Assembly (NCBI GenBank): GCA_009767595.1
Contig: VSDK01020618.1
Span: 261,306-325,305 of the forward strand
DNA length: 64,000 nucleotides
Source of the DNA: Symbiodinium kawagutii
Taxonomy: Eukaryota; Sar; Dinophyceae; Suessiales; Symbiodiniaceae
Direction: 5' to 3'
Under the pieces are notes generated by a model. The model was not told the DNA's origin, made no database searches, and saw only the letters and a list, made by a program, of their open reading frames with translations. Shown one piece after another: positions 19,901-32,900 of this stretch; position 1 is the first letter of the stretch, and each line of letters starts with the position of its first letter. The translations under genes were made by a program, and so were the position numbers.

Positions 19901-22816
19901 GTCTGGGAAAACCTAGATGCATGGCGTGGTGCTATCGAGGCTGAATTCATCCAGTTGACCCAGGTGAAAAAGGCGGTCGAACCAGTCACCAAGGAGGAGC
20001 TGCATCGAAGGGCAGAGCGTGACAACCTCACCTTGGAGGTACTCCCCGCGAAGATGGTCTACACCAGGAAGTCCGGGGGAGCTTATCGCGCCAGAGCGGT
20101 GTGCTGTGGCAACTTCTCCACGGAGAAGCACCCTGAGAGTTGCTATGCCGGAGGCATCGATGCAGCACAAATCAGAGCAGCTCTCCAGACAGCTGGATCC
20201 AAGGGTTGGGCTGCGGCGAGCAGTGACATCAGAGTTGCGTTCCTCAACGCACCCAGGAGGAAGGACGACAAGCTGGTGGCTATGCAGGTGCCTGGGGTTT
20301 TCCGTCGCCTACAATTGGGGGACCCAGCTGAAGAGTACTGGATCATACACCTCGCGATGTATGGGTTGACAACATCGCCGAAGGATTGGAGTGATTATCG
20401 TGATCAACGACTGCCGCGACTTCACTGGGAAAGAGAGGTGGAGGGCTCGAAACGGCGTGGTCACTTCAAGCCAACAGGGGATCAACACCTATGGCGCTTG
20501 GAGGAGGTGGATGACAACTCGGTCACTCATTGGGTGGGACTCCTTGGAGTGTACGTGGATGACATCCTGTTGCTCGGTGAGCAGGAAGCACTTCAACCTG
20601 CATTTGGGGCCATTGAATCAGAGTGGGCTACTTCGGGCCTGGATCAATGCTCAGCTGAGAAGCCTGTGAAGTTCCTTGGGTTCGAAATCAAATCCGATGC
20701 CGACGGCAACGGCTTCAGAGTGGATCAGGAGAGCTACATTCAAGAGCTGCTCCATTCGTGGGGAGTTTCGTCAGGAACCACGTTTCCACAGTTCAGGCTT
20801 TCTGAAGAAGATCAAGAGCTCCCTGAAGAAAGCGTGGAACCCCAGGACATCAAGGCTGCACAGGGTCTTTGTGGATCCCTACTTTGGGTCGCTACGAGAA
20901 CCAAGCCAGACCTCAGCTATGGTGTCTCGGTGATGAGCAGATTGATGACGAGGAGGCCACGTCGCTCGTTGGAGATTGGTCAATCGCTCCTACAATACCT
21001 TTGGGGAAACCGTGAAGGTATCCATTTTCCCAAGACCATCGAGGAGGTGTGGGGCCCGAACCAACAGCTCAAAGTTCAGAGAACGGCGACCACGATTGAA
21101 GTGTTTGCGGATATCTCCTTTGGATCTGGTGCTGGTGGAAAGAGCGTTCAAGGTTTGGTCGTTTGTGTGGGAGGCTCACCCATCAGTTGGACCAGTGGTC
21201 AGCAGGCCTTCGTATGTCAAAGCACGGCTGAAAGCGAGCTGGTGTCCTATGGTGAAGGTTTGAATTCTGGAAGGGCGACAGAGGCGCTTATGGCTGCCAT
21301 CTATCAAGTTCCTGATGACAGCGACCTTTTCCAGAGAATCCTCTACGGGGACAACCTGGCTGCTATCGGCATAGCACATGGCACCACTGCTACCACGTGG
21401 CGAACTCGCCATCTGAAGCTTCGCTCCAACTACATTCGTGAAGCTCTTGAAGGTGGACCTCGGGTGCCTGGTGGACAATGGAAGTTGCTGCACTTACGCG
21501 GCTCTGATCTCATGGCGGATGGCCTCACCAAACCGCTTCAGGGACAGGCCTTTGCAGCGTTCCTGATCAATTTGGGAATGAAGAAGGACCAACCAATGGC
21601 AGCAGCGGTCACTGTCCGTGCTGGGCAGGAGGTGAACTTGACCGCGCTTCGCACTATGTTGGTGGGATCGGCTTTGATGACTGTTGCAGAGGCTTCTGCA
21701 GAGACCAAGGCCGAGGGTGATGACTGGAATGGGCTCTGGATTGGAGCTACCGTTTTGATGGCGATTGGGGCATGTCAGTTATGTTCAGTCGCTGTGAAGT
21801 GCTCCTTGGCATGTTTGCGACGGGCACGAAGAGATGAAGATGAATCTGTGATTGTCGTCACAGATGATGAAACCAGTTCCAATGAGGAGATGGTCACATC
21901 ACCCACTTCATTGAAACCAAGAACACAATCGGGCAGCGCTTTGGGGCAACGAGGCGCTACATCCCGGACTTCAAAGACACAGTCGGGCAGCGCTTCGGTT
22001 CTGCAGAGCGCTACATCCCGGACTTCAAAGACACAGTCGGGCAGCGCTTCGGTTCAGCAGAGCGCTACATCCCGGACTTCAATGCAACCGTCGGGCGATG
22101 CTCTGGAATGGCAGTGCGCTACATCATTGTCACCAAGGCCACCCTCGGGCAACGAATTGGAGCAGCTGGATGCTACTTCACTGAAATCGAGGAAACCTTC
22201 GGGCAGCGCTACAAAGCAGAGCGCTACTTCATTGAGTATGTCAGGACAGTCGGGCTTTGAAGCACCAACTGGCTCCGCTACCATTGAGGTGGGAATCAAA
22301 GGATTGGGCAGCACTGCTGATGATTCGATNNNNNNNNNNNNNNNNNNNNNNNNNNNNNNNNNNNNNNNNNNNNNNNNNNNNNNNNNNNNNNNNNNNNNNN
22401 NNNNNNNNNNNNNNNNNNNNNNNNNNNNNNNNNNNNNNNNNNNNNNNNNNNNNNNNNNNNNNNNNNNNNNNNNNNNNNNNNNNNNNNNNNNNNNNNNNNN
22501 NNNNNNNNNNNNNNNNNNNNNNNNNNNNNNNNNNNNNNNNNNNNNNNNNNNNNNNNNNNNNNNNNNNNNNNNNNNNNNNNNNNNNNNNNNNNNNNNNNNN
22601 NNNNNNNNNNNNNNNNNNNNNNNNNNNNNNNNNNNNNNNNNNNNNNNNNNNNNNNNNNNNNNNNNNNNNNNNNNNNNNNNNNNNNNNNNNNNNNNNNNNN
22701 NNNNNNNNNNNNNNNNNNNNNNNNNNNNNNNNNNNNNNNNNNNNNNNNNNNNNNNNNNNNNNNNNNNNNGTAGGGAAAAAGGCGCCCTGCACAAGCAGAT
22801 GGTTAATGATGGTTAA
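13908..22816 (+). CDS. Ty1/copia-type retrotransposon polyprotein with an embedded methyltransferase-like domain and long C-terminal tail
   Basis: The frame is continuous from 13904 (TAG at 13901) to 22816. The first internal start is a GTG at 13955 and residues are counted from there. Order: Gag with Ala/Arg-rich repeats (about 230-300); CCCH finger (about 717) and CCHC knuckle CWSCGSLEHRKSEC (about 747); protease DSGATHG (D906); methyltransferase-like domain (VHFYSGASS about 1102, AGPPC about 1162, LEQPEDP about 1238); integrase (D1433, D1622, Glu about 1660, with NGRCEGE); copia RT (SSDIRVAFLNAP D2091, YVDD 2200); RNase H (ADISFG D2386, STAESE, YGDNLAA); LTKPLQG end motif. The PR-IN-RT-RH order defines copia. 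A tail with one membrane segment and Ser/Thr-rich repeats follows, crossing a 440-N gap, so the last residues are uncertain. All catalytic motifs seen are intact. LTRs were not found inside the window. Confidence 0.85.
17250..17800 (+). other. Methyltransferase-like domain within the copia polyprotein
   Basis: Between protease and integrase lies an insertion not found in classical copia elements. It begins NVVVHFYSGASSSYW, reminiscent of the SAM-binding motif I of C5 methyltransferases (F-x-G), continues with ILAGPPCRTVSALRF (Pro-Cys loop, PPC about 17444-17452) and LVLEQPEDP (Glu about 17669). The order and spacing follow C5 motifs I, IV and VI. The glycine pattern is imperfect and a target-recognition region is not evident, so catalysis is not assured. 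Confidence 0.55.
21901..22320 (+). repeat. Coding tandem repeats in the copia C-terminal tail
   Basis: About six imperfect 20-22-residue units centred on ATSRTSKTQSGSASV follow the membrane segment. Some DNA units are nearly identical (21960-22080), which suggests recent repeat expansion within the tail. Confidence 0.75.
22330..22769. other. Assembly gap (440 N)
   Basis: The gap lies in the polyprotein tail. The frame after it (a few residues to the TAA at 22814) is only assumed to be the same. Confidence 1.
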
Positions 22817-22826
22817 GGTTGATTGA

Positions 22827-24560
22827 TGATGGTCAAAGCTGGTTAACTAGTGGCCGAGAATGATGGTCAATTTTGGGCAATAATAGTGACTAATCATGTT
22901 GATCCAATGGTTAATGATGATAAATCATGACCAATGGTTAAGGATGGTAATGGTCAAGATGATGACGGTTATTGATGGTCAATGATGGTGATCAATTGGC
23001 AATGTATTGAAAAATCATGTTCTGCCAATGTTTAATGATGGTTAATGCTATGGTTAATGATGATTGATATTGTCGCCAATCGTTGTTGATGATGGTTAAT
23101 TAGCGGTTGCTGATGGAAAATGATTGTGAATGGTGGCTAACAATTGTTGATGAGACACATTGTGATTAAGCTGGTTTGTTTTGATCGGAAATGATGAAAA
23201 TATGGCGCTTGATAGTTGACGTTTAATGAAGGCTTCCATGGTTCATACTGGCTGGTTCATGATAGTGGGTTCCAGGTTGTACTTCTTGGTTTTTAGCCGT
23301 GTTTAGCATAATCGATTGTGAAGATAGCTTTCTTTGCAGGTTAAGATGGCGGCTTCAACTCCAGATTTGTTGCAGATCTATGTTTGGACTCGAAATGAGG
23401 CCACAGCTAAAACTGATGAAAACTCAGAATGAACTAGCATATGATTCGAATGTATAGGGGTGCCCCCAAATCATCCAATAATCTCAATCATTTATAGGAG
23501 TGTTTCTCAAAATAGGGAACCCAAACAATAGATGGTTTTATTACTTTACATGGTTAAGATGGGATGCTTTGGGGGTACCCCTATTTTGAGAAACCACCAT
23601 AGCAATAAGCCATCCGTTTTGAGGGGTCCTTCTTTTGAGAAACCAACATATCAACCACTGTCAACCCCAGCGAAGTACCACCAGCCACCGTTGGACTCCA
23701 GGAACGGACCCGGCAACGGCCCAATTCTTCCAAAAGTTCGGGACTGTCGGTAGACCTCAGATCAACCGGTGCTGCTTACCCAGTTGAGAGATGGTCAAGC
23801 AAAGATCTGCAGCTGAGGAGCCCAGGTTCTATGTATATCTATATTGATGGATCCATACTGTTGGATCCATAACAATGGATCTACAATGATCATGGTTCTA
23901 TGCTTATCAACTAGTTGGAGTGTAGATGGTTAATCATGTTGCATATGTGTTGCAGTCATGTCATCCTACACCGTACATCAATCCACCCGCCCGTCAATCG
24001 GGGGCACTACCTTGTGAATGAGCTTCAGGCACACCTGTTTCAACTTTGTCAACCTTTTTTAATGGCGGATTTTCAGCAGGCGAACTTCCACCAGAGTGCA
24101 TAGAGATGTACAGAGGGTAATGAACCCTGACTGGTTGGTGGTTTTAATCATTTTTTGTTTTTCCAAAATTATTAACCAATGGTTGCTTGGTTGACTTGCG
24201 CGTACTTTTCATGACGGGGTTACAACCGGCAAGCAGCTAGTGATCATCGTTGATCTCGATAACTTATAACTTATAACCATCATCAACCATTGATTAGCGA
24301 CTAATTCACCACCAACACATGGTTCCATCGTTTTATTCACCAATGGTTGGTTGTTATAAGTTATCATGGTTGGTTATAACCCTTGGCTGGTGTATTAAAT
24401 GACAAGCATATTTCACCAATGGTTGGTGGTTACAAGCTATCATGGTTGGTTATAACCCTTAGCTGGTTGATTAAATGACAAGCGTAATTCACCAATGGTA
24501 GGTCGTTACAAGTTATCATAATCACTCATCACCACCAACCATTGGTCAATAATGTCATCA
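22827..24560. other. Non-coding AT-rich region of ATGGTTAATGATGG words
   Basis: Degenerate variations on ATGGTTAATGATGGTC dominate to about 23300. One MITE-like copy sits at 23497-23602 with an extra right-end fragment at 23621-23650. A GC-richer island at 23660-23760 is open in one frame. From 24300, AACCATTGGTT/CCAATGGTTGG words lead into the satellite array. No gene can be supported. Confidence 0.6.
23497..23602. mobile_element. MITE-like element, copy 1
   Basis: The left end is GTGTTTCTCAAAATAGGG and the right end is CCCCTATTTTGAGAAACCAC, an inverted pair about 105 bases apart. A second right-end fragment (GGGGTCCTTCTTTTGAGAAA) follows at 23621-23650, as if two copies overlap. Confidence 0.65.
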
Positions 24561-27500
24561 ACCTATGGTTCCATCAGCTTATGATCAACCAGATATAAAT
24601 CAACCAGATCCATTCACCAATGATTAAGCTGGTTGATTACCTTATCATTTCCGGCACCCATTTCATAATTATTTATCACCACCAACCATTGGTCAATAAT
24701 GTTATCAACCTATGGTTCCATCAGCTTATGGTCAACCAGATATAAATCAACCAGATCCATTCACCAATGATTAAGCTGGTTGATTACCTTATCATTTCCG
24801 GCACCCTTTTCATAATTATTTATCACCACCAACCATTGATCAATAATGTTATCAACCTATGGGTCCATCAGCTTTATGATCAACCAGATATAAATCAACC
24901 AGATCCATTCACCAATGATTAAGCTGGTTGATTACCTTATCATTTCCGGCACCCTTTTCATAATTATTTATCACCACCAACCATTGATCAATAATGTTAT
25001 CAACCTATGGGTCCATCAGCTTTATGATCAACCAGATATAAATCAACCAGATCCATTCACCAATGATTAAGCTGGTTGATTACCTTATCATTTCCGGCAC
25101 CCTTTTCATAATTATTTATCACCACCAACCATTGATCAATAATGTTATCAACCTATGGGTCCATCAGCTTTATGATCAACCAGATATAAATCAACCAGAT
25201 CCATTCACCAATGATTAAGCTGGTTGATTACCTTATCATTTCCGGCACCCTTTTCATAATTATTTATCACCACCAACCATTGATCAATAATGTTATCAAC
25301 CTATGGGTCCATCAGCTTTATGATCAACCAGATATAAATCAACCAGATCCATTCACCAATGATTAAGCTGGTTGATTACCTTATCATTTCCGGCACCCTT
25401 TTCATAATTATTTATCACCACCAACCATTGATCAATAATGTTATCAACCTATGGGTCCATCAGCTTTATGATCAACCAGATATAAATCAACCAGATCCAT
25501 TCACCAATGATTAAGCTGGTTGATTACCTTATCATTTCCGGCACCCTTTTCATAATTATTTATCACCACCAACCATTGATCAATAATGTTATCAACCTAT
25601 GGGTCCATCAGCTTTATGATCAACCAGATATAAATCAACCAGATCCATTCACCAATGATTAAGCTGGTTGATTACCTTATCATTTCCGGCACCCTTTTCA
25701 TAATTATTTATCACCACCAACCATTGATCAATAATGTTATCAACCTATGGGTCCATCAGCTTTATGATCAACCAGATATAAATCAACCAGATCCATTCAC
25801 CAATGATTAAGCTGGTTGATTACCTTATCATTTCCGGCACCCTTTTCATAATTATTTATCACCACCAACCATTGATCAATAATGTTATCAACCTATGGGT
25901 CCATCAGCTTTATGATCAACCAGATATAAATCAACCAGATCCATTCACCAATGATTAAGCTGGTTGATTACCTTATCATTTACAGCACCCATTTCAGAAT
26001 GATTCATCACCACCAACCATTGGTCAATAATGTTATCAACCTATGGTTCCTTCAGCTTTATGATCAACCAGATCTAAATCAACCAGGTCCATTCACCAAT
26101 GATTACGCTGGTTGATTACCTTATCGGCACCCATTTCATAATCATTCATCACCACCAACCATTGGTCAATAATGTAATCAACCTATGGTTCCATCCGCTT
26201 ATGATCAACCAGATTTAAATCAACCAGATCCATTCGCCAATGATTAAGCTGGTTGATTACCTTATCGGCACCCATTTCATAATCATTCATCACCACCAAC
26301 CATTGGTCAATAATGTAATCAACCTATGGTTCCATCCGCTTATGATCAACCAGATTTAAATCAACCAGATCCATTCGCCAATGATTAAGCTGGTTGATTA
26401 CCTTATCGGCACCCATTTCATAATCATTCATCACCACCAACCATTGGTCAATAATGTAATCAACCTATGGTTCCATCCGCTTATGATCAACCAGATTTAA
26501 ATCAACCAGATCCATTCGCCAATGATTAAGCTGGTTGATTACCTTATCGGCACCCATTTCATAATCATTCATCACCACCAACCATTGGTCAATAATGTAA
26601 TCAACCTATGGTTCCATCCGCTTATGATCAACCAGATTTAAATCAACCAGATCCATTCGCCAATGATTAAGCTGGTTGATTACCTTATCGGCACCCATTT
26701 CATAATCATTCATCACCACCAACCATTGGTCAATAATGTAATCAACCTATGGTTCCATCCGCTTATGATCAACCAGATTTAAATCAACCAGATCCATTCG
26801 CCAATGATTAAGCTGGTTGATTACCTTATCGGCACCCATTTCATAATCATTCATCACCACCAACCATTGGTCAATAATGTAATCAACCTATGGTTCCATC
26901 CGCTTATGATCAACCAGATTTAAATCAACCAGATCCATTCGCCAATGATTAAGCTGGTTGATTACCTTATCGGCACCCATTTCATAATCATTCATCACCA
27001 CCAACCATTGGTCAATAATGTAATCAACCTATGGTTCCATCCGCTTATGATCAACCAGATTTAAATCAACCAGATCCATTCGCCAATGATTAAGCTGGTT
27101 GATTACCTTATCGGCACCCATTTCATAATCATTCATCACCACCAACCATTGGTCAATAATGTAATCAACCTATGGTTCCATCCGCTTATGATCAACCAGA
27201 TTTAAATCAACCAGATCCATTCGCCAATGATTAAGCTGGTTGATTACCTTATCGGCACCCATTTCATAATCATTCATCACCACCAACCATTGGTCAATAA
27301 TGTAATCAACCTATGGTTCCATCCGCTTATGATCAACCAGATTTAAATCAACCAGATCCATTCGCCAATGATTAAGCTGGTTGATTACCTTATCGGCACC
27401 CATTTCATAATCATTCATCACCACCAACCATTGGTCAATAATGTAATCAACCTATGGTTCCATCCGCTTATGATCAACCAGATTTAAATCAACCAGATCC

Positions 27501-28480
27501 ATTCGCCAATGATTAAGCTGGTTGATTACCTTATCGGCACCCATTTCATAATCATTCATCACCACCAACCATTGGTCAATAATGTAATCAACCTATGGTT
27601 CCATCCGCTTATGATCAACCAGATTTAAATCAACCAGATCCATTCGCCAATGATTAAGCTGGTTGATTACCTTATCGGCACCCATTTCATAATCATTCAT
27701 CACCACCAACCATTGGTCAATAATGTAATCAACCTATGGTTCCATCCGCTTATGATCAACCAGATTTAAATCAACCAGATCCATTCGCCAATGATTAAGC
27801 TGGTTGATTACCTTATCGGCACCCATTTCATAATCATTCATCACCACCAACCATTGGTCAATAATGTAATCAACCTATGGTTCCATCCGCTTATGATCAA
27901 CCAGATTTAAATCAACCAGATCCATTCGCCAATGATTAAGCTGGTTGATTACCTTATCGGCACCCATTTCATAATCATTCATCACCACCAACCATTGGTC
28001 AATAATGTTATCAACCTATGGTTCCATCAACTTTATGATCAACCAGATATATATCAACCAGATCCATTCACCAATGATTAAGCTGGTTGATTACCTTATC
28101 GGCACCCATTTCATAATCATTCATCACCAACAACCATTGGTCAATAATGTTATCAACCTATGGTTCCATCAACTTTATGATCAACCAGATATATATCAAC
28201 CAGATCCATTCACCAATGATTAAGCTGGTTGATTACCTTATCGGCACCCATTTCATAATCATTCATCACCAACAACCATTGGTCAATAATGTTATCAACC
28301 TATGGTTCCATCAACTTTATGATCAACCAGATATATATCAACCAGATCCATTCACCAATGATTAAGCTGGTTGATTACCTTATCATTTACGGCACCTATC
28401 ATTTGCGGCACCCATTTCAGAATGATTTATCACCACCAACCATTGGTTAATAATGCTTGTCATTTAATCAACCAGCTAAG
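24560..28480. repeat. Satellite array, about 27 units with 148-, 141- and 142-bp variants
   Basis: Using the recurring word TGATTACCTTATC as phase marker, units repeat first at 147-148 bp (24634 to 26113, about 10 units), then at exactly 141 bp (26113 to 27946, 13 units), then at 142 bp (27946 to 28372, 3 units). Each unit contains ACCAACCATTGGTCAATAA, CAACCTATGG and GATCAACCAGAT. The variants differ by fixed changes (for example TTTCCGGCACCC versus CGGCACCC). The short open frames inside the last units simply repeat with the satellite and are not genes. Confidence 0.95.
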
Positions 28481-29937
28481 GGTTATAACCAACCATGATA
28501 ACTTGTAACCACCAACCATTGGTTAATAACTTGATCAACCGATGGTTCCATCAGCTTGTCATAGACGGCACCGGCAGATGGATCTCCGTCAGCCGCCTAG
28601 GTCAGACCGGCCTCCCCGAGGATCCTCCCGTGGAGACAGGTGGAGCTGCGAGCGGCGGATCAGTAGCAGTGGCGAGGCATGTGTTGTTGGGTTGATAGTG
28701 GTTTTAGTGGTTAAGTATAGTGGTTATAGTGGTTAATTACTAGTAGAATAGTGGTTATAGTGGTGGTGGTTATATTAACCATTGGTTCATTGTACTACTA
28801 ACCCCATTAATCACTACTAAACCCAATTAATGAGGCTATTAATCACTTGCCCTATATAGTGGTTAAGTATAGTGATGGTTCTAGTGATTGTTCTCGTATT
28901 TTTTTTTAAAGATCCTGAAAAACGAGTTCTGGGATTGTTACACTCCGGTAATTTGACACAGCATTGGGAAAACCATCATATTTTAGAGAAACCCTTGGAA
29001 ACCAGTACTAATTAGTGTTTCTATCCCTTGATATGTTGGATTACCAGAGGGTATGTGGTATGGCCGACAAATCATTATAGGTATATAAATGATCTTGGGG
29101 AATATCTGTTGGTTCATGCAGAACTGAACTACTTCTTGCAGCCACTGGCTGCTTTGCTCAGCTTGGTGATGGAGCTGGTTTTTGTCCGCCGCGAAGCAAG
29201 ACTCACAATGTGACGAGCATTGCAAGGTGGAACTAGGTCATGCAGGATGCTGATTCTTATTGTGGGCAAACCCCTACCCTACCCTTCCAGTTACCTTTAT
29301 GATAGGTAACCATCCATATTTGGAGTTCCCTGGTTGCCTACTATAACTGGAAAGGTAGGCAACAATATGATACACTTCCCCTGAACAACTACTTCTAGTA
29401 GCCAACCAATGATTTGACTAACGCTGTCAAAAGGCCGTCATGAGTAAATAGCTGACTGTCGATATTTGCCATCATTCAACCATGAGTCGTTAGTAACAAA
29501 CCATGGTTTCAACCACCACTCTCGGTCAGTTAAATCATTAATTACTGCCACTCATCAGGGGCATCCTCATCACCTGTCGCACCTGTCAACAACGAACCAA
29601 CTGACTGTTCGACCATCAAGTAAATAGGCGAACGTAGCTGACTACCAGTTGTAAGCATGGTTATACCACCTAATCATGCCGGCAGTACATCGTTGATATT
29701 GTTGTTATCACTCAACCATGGCCATGCCCCTATTCCTTACATTCCGAATCTGAATGGATTGATGGGAAAATCCACCCGGGAAAAGCTACCACCAATGATG
29801 GTGGTTTCCAACGTCGATTTTCCCATGAACCCATACAGAGATCCAGTCAGTACTTGGATGATCATACCACTTGGTAAGCTGGATAGTAACCCTGGGGACT
29901 GTAATGTTCCTCTCTGTGCCTTACCATTGTTCCATGG
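28481..29937. other. Non-coding region with two GC-richer islands
   Basis: AT-rich TGGTTATAGTGG repeats surround two less repetitive islands. One at 28560-28690 is open as a Gly/Val-rich frame. One at 29110-29215 reads as a hydrophobic segment (AELNYFLQPLAALLSLVMEL) ending in TGA. Either could be an exon of a long-intron gene or chance. The remainder to 29937 shows no gene. Confidence 0.35.
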
Positions 29938-29993
29938 GTGAACTAACCATGGTCACTAACCACTAGGGTGGTTGCTGACCATGGTTAGTTCAC
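29938..29993. repeat. Hairpin: 26-bp arms, 4-base loop
   Basis: The left arm 29938-29963 (GTGAACTAACCATGG...) pairs with 29968-29993 at 24 of 26 positions around a TAGG loop. Outside the arms TGTTCCATGG and GGGAACA extend the symmetry. Confidence 0.85.
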
Positions 29994-32900
29994 CTACTGA
30001 ATGGGAACATAGGGTAGACACCAAGTAGAACTATATGGCTATACCCTATGTTAATTTCACATCCCATGTCTAGTGGTACAACAATGGCAATGACCACCAA
30101 GTAGCATGGGATGATCATGCAAGTAGTAAATCATCCCATGGTCATAACCATGCTTACCATTATATATCACTAGCCCTGGGATTATACCACTGGCATGGTT
30201 ACCTGGATGATACTCAGTATTGATACTCAAGTGCCATGGGATTGTCACTAGGATGCCACTAACCATGGGTACCATGATATATCATTAATAACCATGGCAT
30301 CATACTACTGCATCCACTTGAATGCCACTAACCATGGGTACCACTATCTAACCATGGTTACTTACCTGGATGATACCACTAGCCATGGGATGATCACCTG
30401 CCAAGCGACCTTGCACAGGCGGCGTCCCTCGGTGTCGGAACTGCTCAGCCAAATGCAGGATGCGGCGGCGTCTGCGGGTCCATGGCTGGTTTTATCGATT
30501 TTTTGCCCGAAAAAAAGGTGAAAATCAACATGTTTATTGTATAAAAATGGTGAAACATGGTAAAACATGCTCAAACATGGTGGAGGTTCCCTGGTTGGTT
30601 GATGGCCATGTTTGCCAGTCAAAGGTTGATGAAGGGATGCTGATTTACTGGCGTTGGGAGGGAGAGGGTTTGGAGCCAGGGGTGCCCAGGACTAACCCTT
30701 GAAAAGGGGAGCCAGCTGGAGCTCCCAGGTGTAACCGAATGGGAGGGATTGATTGTGAATGAAGAAGTATTGATTTGTTTGATTTGTTTTCTTGTTTGGT
30801 AAGTATCATTGGAGATCAATGAATAGTTTTCTTGAACTAGTCAATGTTTTGTTTCTTGAAAACACATTGATGGGTAAGTATCTATGAAATAGTCAATGTG
30901 TTTGTTTATTGGGGATGTTCCACAGGTTCTATGCATGTTTATGATCAAAGACGACCCATACCAGTAGATTGGTTCACTGTTTGTATCCTAGAGCTAGGTT
31001 GGATCAGTATTTCGAAGGGTACAATGAATAGATGATAGATCAATGATGATAACAAAACACTGCGAAGTTACAACAACTAGGAAATAGATCAGCAATATTT
31101 CCTTACGGAACAGTCTACTTGTTTTCCTGTTAATCTTGTGTTGGTCATGAAGACTGAACAGTCAGCTTTCCACACCCAACACCGTGAACAGTTCTTTCCT
31201 TCTACGGGAATCGACTCATTGGACCGAAAACCACAGGTCATGGCTGGACACAACCAGGGCTAAATCATGAAGCATCAGCAACCACCTTAACTGGACGAAT
31301 CTGCTGTGAACTTGTTTTTTTTGGTGCCTGCAAAGCTGCCCTTGGCTCGTGCTCACGTGGGGGCCGAAGAGGCGCTCTTGACTCACGGGCCTGGTTGAGT
31401 TGTTGGTTTCTCGCATTTTATTGACATGGAAAGAACAAATCAAGCTGGGCAAATCTTAATTTCTCGGCATTTGTGGTTGTTTGACATGTTCTCCTAGCTT
31501 TTTCCGTGTTTTCTGCGATGTTAAACACAGCAAGGAAAGCTGGGCAAATGGCAAACACATTGAATATGTCGAGAACATCCCAAATTGCAGTTCCAATCCG
31601 AGTATTGTTGTACTGAGTTTTACATGGGTTTCTGTCATTTTTTGCTTGTCCTTTTTCATCCATGTCATGGCCCGAACCTGCCGAAGCCACCAGGATGTGC
31701 CCATTCGAAGTAGCGCAGCCGGAGGATTACCGAGGCCGGGGGGGTTACTGCTGGGGCAAACTGCTGACCTTGTTGGAAGCAGCTGACTGATAGGGTAGAG
31801 CTTTACATCTTCCGGCGCCAGCGGTGGCGGTTTCACCTGCAGCTGCACTGGAACGGTGATGGCAGGCTGATCTACCAGCATTATGCATGGCAAATTAGGA
31901 TTGACAACGGGCAAACGTGATAATTCTTGGCCTTTTAACATCCTTTAGCTTTCCTCTTAGTATCATGAATAGTGGTTGATACTGCTTGTTGATGGGAACT
32001 GTTGCTGTACAGTCCCCATTTGTCCGCAATACCGGGGAAAGGAGTTGGGGAACTCGCCTCGCCTGGTGGGGAAAGGATTTGTTGGCTTCCAACTGACCGA
32101 GCTTGAGGGGTTCGACTGCTTGAATAGTGGCAGGATCTAATCCAACTAATCTAACTAATCCAACTAATCCAACAAGTTTTTTGGGGTTTGGGGGGGTTTT
32201 GTGGTAGGGGAAAGAGATTATGAATTGTGTCTAAGAAACCAAATTGCAAGTGGATACTGCTTAGTCAATGCAAAACCTGACTATTCACACAAAAAGTATC
32301 CTCGCGGCCCCAACACTGACAATTGCTATGCACAAAAGTTGATTTCACCCAAACCAAGTAACCTAACCAGCATAAGTGCCAAGCATGCATTGCTCCTAAA
32401 CAGAATTCTGATTGGCCAGCGACCGCTATCAAAAGCCCATCGTTTCCAACTACAAAACCGTCGTCGTTATTGTCCCACTTATTGACCAGTTTATTGACCA
32501 TCCTTATCAATCATTCACCCCAAGTTTCGACCATCACCATAGGCACAAGTACTTAAGATGAATTACTACCCATGTAAACCTACCATGGCATCAACCGTTC
32601 TTAACCCCTTACATGACCACAAGCCATGAGCACATCACCAGCGCATCCACCGCTCCCAGGCTAGGTCTTTCCGGTCGCTCTGACTCAAGGACTAGGCGCC
32701 GGGCCATGGTGGACCATGGCAGCCATGACCGAGGGATGGTAGGTACCACCATGGCACCAAGGACAAGCCAAGGTATCCACACTTATCCATAGACTCTATC
32801 AAGCAGTTTCGAAAACATCACCTGTGTCGAGCATATCTGCCATCATCAGGTCTTGCCTGTTCGTCACTACCAATCAGAACTTAGCCTCATCTACAGTCAT

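Noticed and set aside
28005-28365. Two identical 72-codon open frames
   Set aside because: They are consecutive satellite units of 142 bp, not genes.
24560-28480. CRISPR-like repeat array
   Set aside because: Units are contiguous 141-148-bp tandem repeats with no unique spacers, and the DNA is eukaryotic.
31456-31941. 161-codon minus-strand gene
   Set aside because: Only the first half (to about 31660) looks protein-like; the rest translates AT-rich sequence. Kept only as a possible exon island.
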